DNA of 7,435 bases from Spirochaeta sp. (lineage in GTDB: Bacteria; Spirochaetota; Spirochaetia; Spirochaetales_E; Spirochaetaceae_B): the NCBI GenBank assembly GCA_030590585.1, contig JAUUYD010000109.1:1-7435 (forward strand), read 5' to 3'. Every line of letters begins with the position of its first letter. Within the stretch, counting starts at the first letter, position 1. Under the pieces are notes generated by a model. That model was not told the DNA's origin. It did no database searches and saw nothing but the letters and a program-made list of their open reading frames with translations. A program made the position numbers and the translations under genes. Below, piece by piece: positions 1-5,475 of this stretch.

Positions 1-15
1 AGAGCCCTGGACCCG

Positions 16-127
16 GAGTCGCCGCTGGCGACTCCCTTCCGCGGCAAGCCGCGGGGTATGAACCCTTGCTTTCCCTGCTCTCTCTCGGGAATGAACAAGT
101 TCACTCCACTCGTTCGTTTGGGAATCA
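16..127 (+). repeat. Hairpin-rich dispersed repeat, left copy
   Basis: Two perfect stem-loops lie in tandem: GAGTCGCC/GGCGACTC (16-34, loop GCT) and CCGCGGC/GCCGCGG (39-54, loop AA). They are followed by GGGGTATGAA, a small inverted repeat TGAAC-AA-GTTCA (92-103), and an end resembling TTGGGAATCA (118-127). The same order of parts appears at 7244-7435 on the minus strand, which defines this as a repeat family. This copy is shorter, lacking about 60 bases or more between GGGGTATGAA and the GAATGAAC motif. The ATG at 58-60 lies inside the repeat and opens the reading frame that carries the istB remnant. I do not recognise a named family; it resembles REP-type palindromic repeats in general form. 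Confidence 0.85.
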
Positions 128-237
128 AATGGAAGACAGTTTTTATGCACACTTGTCCATCACAGAAAGAAGCGCATAGAGAACGATTCAAGGAGTATCC
201 TACAATCAATGGAGTCTTTGGACATACTTATGAGACT

Positions 238-453
238 GGTGGAATGGGGCTTGCGCCTATATCAGTTGAAAACGGGCGGGACCTGATGGAGATCCTGGAT
301 GATCGTTATGAAAGGAAATATACTCTGATTACCTGTCAGTTGCCGGTTGATAAATGGCACCGATATCTGGAGGATCCGACACTGGTCGATGCCATCCTGG
401 ATCGAATTGTTCATACTCGAAGCTCCGCAGTGGATGAACATCTGTTAAAGGAA
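238..453 (+). pseudogene. istB: IS21-family helper ATPase (IstB) C-terminal remnant
   Basis: The frame open from 58 to 552 encodes about 60 residues typical of the IstB C-terminal half. It reads GMGLAPISVENGRDLMEIL, then DDRYERK, TLITCQLPVDKWH, and DPTLVDAILDRIVH. IstB is the ATP-binding helper of IS21 transposition and is normally about 250 residues. The N-terminal half with the Walker A motif is absent. The expected end (VH.AHRI..GESMRK) is garbled after DRIVHT, with only a faint AVDEHLLK echo. Before GMGLAP, DNA similar to GAT-GAC-TGG-GG seems frame-disturbed (codons GAG ACT GGT GGA). The first 25 or so residues of the frame come from the repeat and are not IstB. No istA or terminal repeats are visible. 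The fragment is dead and marks an old insertion. Confidence 0.8.
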
Positions 454-516
454 GTAAGCAGAGCCACCGAAAGTATTACTCTCCTTCTCGAATGGCAACT
501 ATCGCTGTTTCACAAC

Positions 517-545
517 TTGATTACGATATCGTTTATTGATATCAT
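517..545 (+). promoter_or_regulatory. Candidate hicAB promoter and operator
   Basis: TTGATT (517-522) and TATCAT (540-545) are 17 bp apart and fit a sigma-70 promoter. The spacer holds the perfect palindrome ACGATATCGT (523-532). The -10 region overlaps TGATATCA (537-544). The two GATATC cores are 13 bp apart. HicB antitoxins usually bind palindromes in their own promoter through a C-terminal DNA-binding domain, so this is a plausible autoregulatory operator. The expected transcription start falls at about 551-552, practically on the hicA ATG, and no Shine-Dalgarno sequence is visible. The hicA message may therefore be leaderless. Confidence 0.5.
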
Positions 546-551
546 TAACTA

Positions 552-806
552 ATGAATAGTAAGCAGCGAAAGGTACTTCAAACGATTTATACTGACCCTG
601 TTCTTTCTTCAATCACTTGGAACGATATTGAATCTTTGCTGCTTTCATTGGGTGCCGAAAAAAGAGAAGGTTCGGGCTCTAGAGTGGGTTTTTCACTGAA
701 TGGTGTCGATATCATCGTACATCGACCGCATCCGAGAAAAGAAACTGACAAGGGAGCTGTGAAATCAATTCGAAAATTTCTGAGTAATGCTGGGGTGAAA
801 CCATGA
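552..806 (+). CDS. hicA: HicA-family mRNA interferase toxin
   Basis: This 84-residue protein matches the HicA toxin family, small double-stranded-RNA-binding-like ribonucleases that cleave mRNA and are neutralised by HicB. The N-terminal helix with TDPVLSSITWNDIESLLLSLG (residues 14-34) is followed by the strand region EGSGSRVGFSLNG and the motif HRPHPRKE (57-64), then a C-terminal helix ending in LSNAGVKP. Many HicA proteins carry the catalytic His in a GSHxxF motif. Here that place reads GSGSR, and the histidines H57 and H60 of HRPHP are the obvious active-site candidates, as in a subgroup of the family. The start has no ribosome binding site, but a promoter lies directly upstream. The stop overlaps the hicB start by four bases (ATGA), so the two genes are translationally coupled. 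The frame is intact. Confidence 0.88.
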   Translation: MNSKQRKVLQTIYTDPVLSSITWNDIESLLLSLGAEKREGSGSRVGFSLNGVDIIVHRPHPRKETDKGAVKSIRKFLSNAGVKP

Positions 807-1141
807 CCTATAAAGAATATACAGGTGTTGTAGAGTTCGATGACGATGCGAGGATCTTCCACGGGGAAGTCGTCGGGCTTAAAGATGTCATTACATTTCA
901 GGGTGAATCTGTTATTGAGTTGGAAAAGGCGATGGCGGAATCTATCGACTTCTACCTGGAATGGTGTGCTGAGAGGGGAAAAAATCCCGAGAAGCCATTT
1001 TCTGGCAAGTTCCTTGTCCGTACTGATCCGGAGATACACAGCAAGGCGGTTGTTGCTGCAACACGAATGGGATTATCGCTCAACAAGTATGTGGAAAAGG
1101 CTATTGAAGACGAGAATCGGATAGTCTTGGCACAACAATAG
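803..1141 (+). CDS. hicB: HicB-family antitoxin
   Basis: This 112-residue protein has the HicB layout. An N-terminal partial RNase-H-like fold (residues 1-65: YTGVVEFDDDARIFHGEVVGL, then TFQGESVIELEKAMAESID) binds the toxin. A C-terminal ribbon-helix-helix domain (about 67-105: FSGKFLVRTDPEIHSKA, then GLSLNKYVEKAI) binds operator DNA. It follows hicA with an ATGA overlap, and GGGGTG eleven bases before the ATG is a weak ribosome binding site. The pair is a type II toxin-antitoxin operon that would stabilise this accessory segment. The ribbon-helix-helix domain makes it the likely repressor of the palindromic promoter at 517-545. Two hairpins follow the stop directly. No damage is visible. Confidence 0.92.
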   Translation: MTYKEYTGVVEFDDDARIFHGEVVGLKDVITFQGESVIELEKAMAESIDFYLEWCAERGKNPEKPFSGKFLVRTDPEIHSKAVVAATRMGLSLNKYVEKAIEDENRIVLAQQ

Positions 1142-1147
1142 TCAACC

Positions 1148-1188
1148 ACCCGCCTGTAAAGCAGGCGGGTTGGGGGTTGCGCCCCCAA
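1148..1188. repeat. Tandem hairpin pair after hicB
   Basis: The first hairpin is ACCCGCCTG/CAGGCGGGT (1148-1170, loop TAAAG, 9 bp). The second is TTGGGGG/CCCCCAA (1170-1188, loop TTGCG, 7 bp). They abut with one shared base. Neither is followed by a T-run on either strand, so they are not classic intrinsic terminators, although they may slow transcription or protect the 3' end of the hicAB message. They sit exactly between hicB and the IS110-family remnant. They could be a REP-like palindromic target or part of the element's flank. Confidence 0.75.
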
Positions 1189-1206
1189 AGACATTATGTA
1201 TTGACC

Positions 1207-1284
1207 TGCCCAACCTCGAAGACGTGGGTTACGCTTAAGAGGTTGGAAAACCCAGCGCAGAGCCATAATCGAGGAGGGCAAGTC
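1207..1284 (+). ncRNA. Candidate bridge-RNA region of the IS110-family element
   Basis: Two complementary pairs interleave here. CCAACCTC (1210-1217) pairs with GAGGTTGG (1239-1246), and TGGGTT (1225-1230) pairs with AACCCA (1249-1254). The order a-b-a'-b' allows a pseudoknot or alternative hairpins; GGTT/AACC at 1241-1252 is another option. In IS110 elements the noncoding end beside the recombinase gene encodes a structured bridge RNA that pairs with target and donor DNA. Position fits, but loop sequences matching target and donor cannot be assigned from this damaged copy. Confidence 0.3.
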
Positions 1285-2117
1285 ATGCAGGAGTTTAGCA
1301 AATATGTCGGTTTAGATACACACAAGGATACCATAGCGGTAGCGATAGCTGAGATATACGGTGGGAAACCCAGATTTTACGGAGAGATTTCCAACACCCC
1401 CGGAGCGATAACCAAATTGGTAAAAAAACTGAGCCCGAGCGGTGAGGCGCTATCCTTCTGTTACGAGGCGGGCCCGTGTGGATACGAAATATATCGCCAG
1501 CTGACGAAATTGGGACATAAATGTGACGTTATAGCCCCATCGTTGATACCCAGAAAGCCTGGCGACAGAGTCAAGACAGACCGGCGTGATGGAGAGATGC
1601 TGGCACGACTTCACCGGGCTGATGAACTGACACCGGTATGGGTACCGGACCAGGAACAGGAAGCGATCTGAGGATCTGACGAGATGCCGGGAAGACATGA
1701 AAGAGATGGAGCGCCAAGCCCGGCAACGACTGAATGCCTTTTTACTCCGCCACGGTAAGATTTACCAAGGTGGCCGAAGCCGGTGGACTGTAGGCCCATT
1801 TCAGGTGGATGGAGCAAATCAAATTTGACAGTCCAATGCAGCAGATTGTCTTCCAGGAGTATGTGGATACCGTGAAGAAGGCCCAGCTTCGTGTTGCAGG
1901 TCTGGAGGAAGAGATGCAAAAAGCGTTGTCTGATTGGCAGCTGGGGCCGGTGGTAGAGGCTCTGATGGCACTCCGGGGTGTGAAACTGATCACCGCCATG
2001 ACGGTGATGGCAGAACTGGGTGATATCAGCCGCTTTGATTCACCCCGACAATTGATGGCCTTTTTAGGACTTGTACCCAGCGAATATTCCAGTGGTAAGA
2101 TTCAGCGTCGAGGAGGT
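1285..2117 (+). pseudogene. IS110-family transposase with two frameshifts and missing C-terminus
   Basis: The start has a good ribosome binding site (GAGGAGGG, 1271-1278). Residues 1-128 show the DEDD RuvC-like catalytic domain: D11 in YVGLDTHKD, E61 in CYEAGPCGYE, and D99 and D102 in RVKTDRRD. The frame then stops at 1669-1671. Similarity continues one base over from 1670 (EDLTRCREDMKEMERQARQ, then FLLRHGKIYQGG). After a second shift near 1786-1793 it continues in the third frame from about 1794. That part includes FDSPMQQIVFQEYVDTVKKA and the C-terminal Tnp domain (LRGVKLITAMTVMAELGDI, then RFDSPRQLMAFLGLVPSEYSSG, which holds the serine motif). Similarity ends after RRGG at about 2117, so the final part of the Tnp domain is gone. 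Each shift looks like one extra base. The product cannot be functional. Subgroup (IS110 or IS1111) is not resolved. Confidence 0.88.
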
Positions 2118-2530
2118 AAAAGGCCTCTTGTTTTTTCGTTAAACTCCCTTACACGAATAATACAAACGTATTCACAGAATTTATTTCTATCCGGTACATA
2201 GATTTAAATTCAGTCGCTTTAAACCCGATGTTTCCAATCCACACACCCCATTTCGTAAATTAACTAAGTGTCAAGGACGCCCCACCGGGAGCGTTCACCT
2301 TGCCTTTGACATACAGCAGAAACCGCAAGTTGGTTTGTTTTTACGAGCACCAGAGGTGAGAGCAATACAATTGTAAAAATGAAACCGCTGGGAAGTTAAA
2401 AGGCTTATAAATCAGCCTGAAACCGCTTTAGTGGAAAAAGAATACCGTAGAGCGCCAGAGGTCAATTAAATCCCTGCCCTACCGCGTAAAACCACGGCAA
2501 CAGACAACTCCCGAAATCCGTGTTGATATT
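2118..2530. other. Noncoding stretch with hairpin and short direct repeats
   Basis: No convincing gene lies here; the transposase frame merely drifts to a stop at 2201. An imperfect hairpin spans 2272-2302: CAAGG pairs with CCTTG, then ACGC with GCGT and CCC with GGG, around loop ACC, with one bulged A and a small internal loop. GAAACCGC occurs three times (2319, 2381, 2419). GAGCRCCAGAGGT occurs twice (2345-2357 and 2450-2462, 12 of 13 identical). A weak stem AGGCT/AGCCT (2401-2418), followed on the minus strand by TTTT, might end tRNA transcripts. The stretch could be the old 3' end of the insertion sequence or ordinary tRNA-flanking DNA. Confidence 0.5.
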
Positions 2531-2615
2531 TACCGGCGACCGGACTTGAACCGGTACGGCCACGTGTGCCAGCAGATTTTAAGTCTACTGTGTCTACCAA
2601 TTCCACCACGCCGGC
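2531..2615 (-). tRNA. tRNA-Leu (anticodon TAA)
   Basis: The minus strand folds into a complete class II tRNA of 85 bases. The acceptor stem is GCCGGCG with CGCCGGT (one G-U pair), with discriminator A. The D-loop is GAATTGGTAGAC-like. The anticodon stem is GTAGA/TCTGC around loop CTTAAAA, which places TAA as the anticodon. The variable arm is long (GGC/GCC stem), as in leucine tRNAs. The T-arm is ACCGG-TTCAAGT-CCGGT. The 3' CCA is not encoded and must be added by the tRNA nucleotidyltransferase. This tRNA reads the UUA and UUG codons. Confidence 0.96.
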
Positions 2616-2625
2616 GTTTTAAGCT

Positions 2626-2655
2626 ATCGTAGACGGGGTCGGAGGGTTGGGTCAA
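2626..2655 (-). promoter_or_regulatory. Promoter of tRNA-Leu
   Basis: On the minus strand TTGACC (2650-2655) and TACGAT (2626-2631) are 18 bp apart, and the tRNA 5' end follows ten bases after the -10 box. The spacer is GC-rich. It faces away from the fba promoter region, which it overlaps at the -35 end. Confidence 0.75.
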
Positions 2656-2691
2656 CATGGTCTTTATTGATAAGATGCTAATGGTTAAAAT
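2647..2691 (+). promoter_or_regulatory. Candidate fba promoter region
   Basis: Two overlapping sigma-70-like candidates exist: TTGGGT (2647-2652) with TAAGAT (2671-2676) at 18 bp, and TTTATT (2663-2668) with TAAAAT (2686-2691) at 17 bp. Either gives a short leader to the ATG at 2733. Near the ribosome binding site a small inverted repeat GGAC/GTCC (2707-2720) is present. I cannot choose between the two. Confidence 0.4.
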
Positions 2692-2732
2692 TAACATGTA
2701 AGTCAGGACTGATAAGGTCCAAAGGAGTCGAT

Positions 2733-3815
2733 ATGAGTCAAAAAGTTCTTGATTATATCAAGCCGGGAGTCGTCTATGGTGACGACCTCAAAAAATTATT
2801 CGAAATCTGCAAGAGTGAAGGTTATGCCTTACCTGCTGTGAACTGCGTCAATACCGAATCGGTAAATGGAGTTTTGGAAGCTGCGGCCAAGGTGAAATCA
2901 CCTGTTATCATTCAGTTTTCAAACGGCGGTTCAACGTTCTTTGCCGGTAAGGGTTTAAAACCTGCTGAAGGCCGAGCAGATGTCATTGGTGCCGTTTCCG
3001 GCGCGTATCATGTCCATCGTGTAGCTGAGGCTTACGGTGTTCCTGTGATTCTTCACACCGACCACTGTGCCAAAAAGCTGCTTCCATGGGTTGACGGTCT
3101 GCTGGATGCAGGTGAAGAGTACTACAAAGCGAATGGGAAACCTCTTTTCAGCTCCCATATGCTGGATTTGTCAGAGGAACCCCTTGAAGAAAATGTCGCT
3201 ACTACAAAGGAATATCTGAAAAGAACCAGCTCAATGGGAATGTTTCTTGAGATGGAACTGGGAATTACAGGCGGTGAGGAAGACGGCGTTGATAATTCAG
3301 ATCGGGATCCTGCTGACCTTTATTCCAAACCTGAAGAAATTGACTACGTTTACACTGAGTTGAATAAGGTTAGTTCTGATTTCACGATTGCAGCCGCTTT
3401 TGGAAATGTTCATGGTGTTTACAAGCCGGGTAATGTAAAACTCACCCCCTCCATCCTTGATAAAGGCCAGAAATACATTGTTGAAAAACATGGCCATTCA
3501 GAAGCTCACCCTGTCACATATGTCTTCCACGGCGGTTCAGGCTCTACGAAAGCTGAAATACGGGAAGCTATCGGCTATGGTGTTGTAAAGATGAATATCG
3601 ACACCGATACGCAATGGGCTACATGGAAGGGTATACTTGAGTTCTACAAGGAGAATGAGGCCTACCTCCAGACCCAGCTCGGCAACCCCAAGGGTGCTGA
3701 TGCTCCCAATAAGAAATTTTACGACCCCCGCACCTGGCTCCGCAAGGGACAGGAAACTCTTGTTGCCAGAGTAGTTGAGGCATTCGAGAGCCTTAACTCT
3801 GTCGGACGAAACTAA
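2733..3815 (+). CDS. fba: Class II (zinc-dependent) fructose-bisphosphate aldolase
   Basis: This 360-residue protein catalyses the reversible cleavage of fructose 1,6-bisphosphate to glyceraldehyde 3-phosphate and dihydroxyacetone phosphate, in cytoplasmic glycolysis and gluconeogenesis. Its length and sequence match the class IIA (E. coli FbaA) type closely. Markers are LPAVNCVNTESVN (33-45), VILHTDHCAKKLLPW (105-119) with catalytic D110 and zinc ligand H111, LEMELGITGGEEDGVDNS (172-189), FGNVHGVYKPGNV (223-235) with zinc ligand H227, VFHGGSGS (264-271) with zinc ligand H266, and VVKMNIDTDTQWATW (284-298) of the phosphate-binding region. The start has a clear ribosome binding site (AAAGGAG, 2721-2727). 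It diverges from the tRNA-Leu gene and ends in a strong terminator. It is intact, with nothing missing. Confidence 0.98.
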   Translation: MSQKVLDYIKPGVVYGDDLKKLFEICKSEGYALPAVNCVNTESVNGVLEAAAKVKSPVIIQFSNGGSTFFAGKGLKPAEGRADVIGAVSGAYHVHRVAEAYGVPVILHTDHCAKKLLPWVDGLLDAGEEYYKANGKPLFSSHMLDLSEEPLEENVATTKEYLKRTSSMGMFLEMELGITGGEEDGVDNSDRDPADLYSKPEEIDYVYTELNKVSSDFTIAAAFGNVHGVYKPGNVKLTPSILDKGQKYIVEKHGHSEAHPVTYVFHGGSGSTKAEIREAIGYGVVKMNIDTDTQWATWKGILEFYKENEAYLQTQLGNPKGADAPNKKFYDPRTWLRKGQETLVARVVEAFESLNSVGRN

Positions 3816-3835
3816 CGGTACTTTTGGCAAACCAG

Positions 3836-3864
3836 GCCCCGCTTTTCTAAAAGCGGGGCTTTTT
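3836..3864 (+). terminator. Intrinsic terminator of fba
   Basis: An 11-bp perfect stem GCCCCGCTTTT/AAAAGCGGGGC (3836-3859) with a minimal loop is followed by TTTTT (3860-3864) and then CTTT. It begins 20 bases after the fba stop. It lies only about 20 bases before the tatD start, so tatD needs its own promoter or depends on readthrough. Confidence 0.93.
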
Positions 3865-3882
3865 CTTTCCCGGAGAGTTCTA

Positions 3883-4698
3883 ATGTCTGAAAAAAGAGCA
3901 ATTATCCTGAACCTGCCCTATCCTCTATACGATACACATTTTCACGCTTTACATATGGCGCAAAGAGGTCTGGATGTTAAAGCATTACTGACGAGAATCT
4001 TCTCTGCCGGTTTAAAAGGGGCTCTGGAAGCAGCCGTAAATGAAGATAATTTTGAGCAGCGTCTTGAATTAGTCAAAAATCACCCTTTGTTACGGCTCTC
4101 AGCAGGGATTCACCCTTCATCATCTGATGATGAAAAGGGAGATTGGAATGAACGTTTTCAAACGGTTATCAAGCAGGCTTCCAGCCCGGCAGTTGCGGCA
4201 ATTGGCGAAACCGGTCTGGATTTCTATCGGGATTTCGTACCAAAGAAGCAGCAGGAAACTGCATTCCGTGATCATCTGGAACTTGCCGCTGATACGGGGT
4301 TACCTGTGATTGTCCATAATCGGGAAGCTGACAGCCGTGTACTTGCGCTGATTGGAGAATCAGGGTGCCGTAACGGAGTCTTTCACTGCTTTTCCTCGGA
4401 TTGGGATACTGCAAAAAAGGCACTGGATCTGGGATTTCATATCTCTTTTGCGGGAAATCTCAGTTATAAGAATACTGAAATATTACGGGATGCTGCTGCA
4501 AGGATTCCATTTGATAGACTGCTGCTGGAAACTGATTCTCCATACCTTTCTCCGCAAAGTGTAAGAGGAAGAACGAATCATCCGGGGCATATCGGATATA
4601 CCTTTGAGTTGATGGCTGAGATTCGCAAAGAGGATGTTAAAGCGCTGGCGGCAATTACAGTGAATAATTCAATCAGGCTTTTCAATGTAAATACTTGA
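3883..4698 (+). CDS. tatD: TatD-family metal-dependent hydrolase (DNase)
   Basis: This 271-residue protein belongs to the TatD family of amidohydrolase-fold, metal-dependent nucleases acting on DNA 3' ends in the cytoplasm. The metal-site motifs are all present: HxH in YDTHFHALH (H19, H21), E109 in AAIGETGLDFYRD, H145 in PVIVHNREA, H168 in VFHCFSS, and D218 in LLLETDSPYLSP. Length is normal for the family. The start at 3883 is preferred because GGAGAG precedes it. A longer in-frame start at 3775 lies inside fba and upstream of the terminator. The N-terminus carries about ten extra residues before the YDTHFH strand. A weak promoter-like pair TTGGCA (3824-3829) and TAAAAG (3848-3853) at 18 bp sits within the terminator and could give a short leader; this is speculative. 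It converges on the flaA pair. Confidence 0.93.
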   Translation: MSEKRAIILNLPYPLYDTHFHALHMAQRGLDVKALLTRIFSAGLKGALEAAVNEDNFEQRLELVKNHPLLRLSAGIHPSSSDDEKGDWNERFQTVIKQASSPAVAAIGETGLDFYRDFVPKKQQETAFRDHLELAADTGLPVIVHNREADSRVLALIGESGCRNGVFHCFSSDWDTAKKALDLGFHISFAGNLSYKNTEILRDAAARIPFDRLLLETDSPYLSPQSVRGRTNHPGHIGYTFELMAEIRKEDVKALAAITVNNSIRLFNVNT

Positions 4699-4722
4699 TG
4701 ATTGGGGCGTAAGAGGTCAATT

Positions 4723-4749
4723 AAAAAGCCCCCGGTGAAGGGGGCCTTT
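4723..4749. terminator. Bidirectional terminator between tatD and flaA pair
   Basis: GCCCCC (4728-4733) pairs with GGGGGC (4740-4745) around loop GGTGAA. AAAAA precedes the stem, so on the minus strand it is followed by TTTTT, a good terminator for the flaA pair. In the plus direction only CTTTG follows, so it is weaker for tatD. Confidence 0.88.
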
Positions 4750-4772
4750 GTTTCTATCAAATCCCGTATGTG

Positions 4773-5471
4773 TTACCAGGCATCCATCATGTCGTCAGTA
4801 TCACGGCTCTCTTCAGCAAAGAGATCAGTTACCGCACGAAGATCATCAAAGTAGATGTAGTATCGACCATAGGTTTCATCAATATCACATTTGACATTAA
4901 ATCCATCAATGGATATCCCCATACGGTCGCTGTAATGGTAATTACGCTGCTTGATATTCGGCGGAATGGTTACAGTCATTTTCTTCCACCCGGAAAAATT
5001 AAGCTTACCCATGGGTATAATGGCATCGTTTCCAAAATGATCGGATACCAGAAGCTCCATCATGTGATTGGAGTTACGGCCGGCTACCCACACGGAAACG
5101 GTTTTGGTAATTCCTTCGATGGGAAGAGGCCTGATGGGTTTCAAGGTGAAGTCAATAACACCTCTGCGGTAGAAGGAGATTTTGGCACCGACAACGTTCT
5201 CATCGGCCTCCGCAATTCCGTATTCTTCCTCATCGGCAATGGCTTCCTTTTCCTGAGGCCCTCCGGGAAATGCACGTATTTCCATAATTCCATTGTCAGA
5301 TGGAAATACACCGTACCAGAACCCCGAATCCTCCATCTTGCTGACCGAGATTTCCTTAAGCTTCTGCTGTGCTGTTAAAACTCCGGTAGATGCCGGATCT
5401 GTTTCAGACTGTGCGTACAGACCGCTGACGGCTAAAACTAGAATGATGGCTAATATGATAATTTTTTTCAT
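4773..5471 (-). CDS. flaA: FlaA-type flagellar filament outer layer protein, downstream copy
   Basis: This 232-residue protein begins with a signal peptide (MKKIIILAIILVLAVSGLYA, cleavage likely after LYA) and is probably exported to the periplasm, where FlaA forms the sheath around the FlaB core of the periplasmic flagellum. It aligns with the upstream gene through its second half. FSGWKKMTVTIPPNIKQ matches FVGWKNMYVDMPNYIKQ, and YYIYFDDLRAVTDLF matches FYIYVDHLKVLTDM. Both also share a VWVAG/VWVWG strand followed by a YVEL- or MMEL-like strand. The mature N-terminus is acidic and Gln-rich. The start at 5471 is chosen because the signal peptide begins there and GGGGGA precedes it. A longer frame from 5504 overlaps the upstream gene. 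Four bases separate the two genes, so they form one operon ending in the terminator at 4723-4749. Which numbered FlaA paralogue it is cannot be settled here. Confidence 0.88.
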   Translation of the reverse strand: MKKIIILAIILVLAVSGLYAQSETDPASTGVLTAQQKLKEISVSKMEDSGFWYGVFPSDNGIMEIRAFPGGPQEKEAIADEEEYGIAEADENVVGAKISFYRRGVIDFTLKPIRPLPIEGITKTVSVWVAGRNSNHMMELLVSDHFGNDAIIPMGKLNFSGWKKMTVTIPPNIKQRNYHYSDRMGISIDGFNVKCDIDETYGRYYIYFDDLRAVTDLFAEESRDTDDMMDAW

Positions 5472-5475
5472 CTTA

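Larger units (their letters stand above)
1190..2117 (+). mobile_element. Decayed IS110-family insertion sequence, 3' truncated
   Basis: The element comprises about 95 noncoding bases ahead of the transposase start and a transposase frame broken twice and cut off near 2117. IS110 elements lack terminal inverted repeats and flank duplications, so their borders are hard to see. The left border is placed after the tandem hairpins by inference. The right border is where similarity to the transposase stops (after codons for RRGG). I cannot tell whether some of the noncoding DNA to 2530 also belongs to it. Confidence 0.7.

Noticed and set aside
587..1039. Open frame of 150 codons on the minus strand opposite hicAB
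   Set aside because: It is fully antisense to two recognised genes with no features of its own.
1..1200. Integron cassette with attC site carrying hicAB
   Set aside because: The repeat and hairpins lack the paired GTTRRRY and RYYYAAC core sites in attC arrangement, and no integrase is visible.
1660..1800. Programmed frameshifting in the transposase
   Set aside because: IS110-family transposases are single-frame, no slippery sequence was seen, and a second shift and a truncation point to decay.
2318..2462. CRISPR-like array from GAAACCGC repeats
   Set aside because: The repeats are only 8 bp, unevenly spaced (62 and 38 bases), and no cas gene is present.
3775..3882. Longer in-frame start for tatD
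   Set aside because: It lies inside fba and upstream of its terminator; the start at 3883 has a ribosome binding site and fits family length.
4770..5378. Open frame of 202 codons on the plus strand opposite the downstream flaA
   Set aside because: It is antisense to a recognised gene and shows no domain or translation signal.
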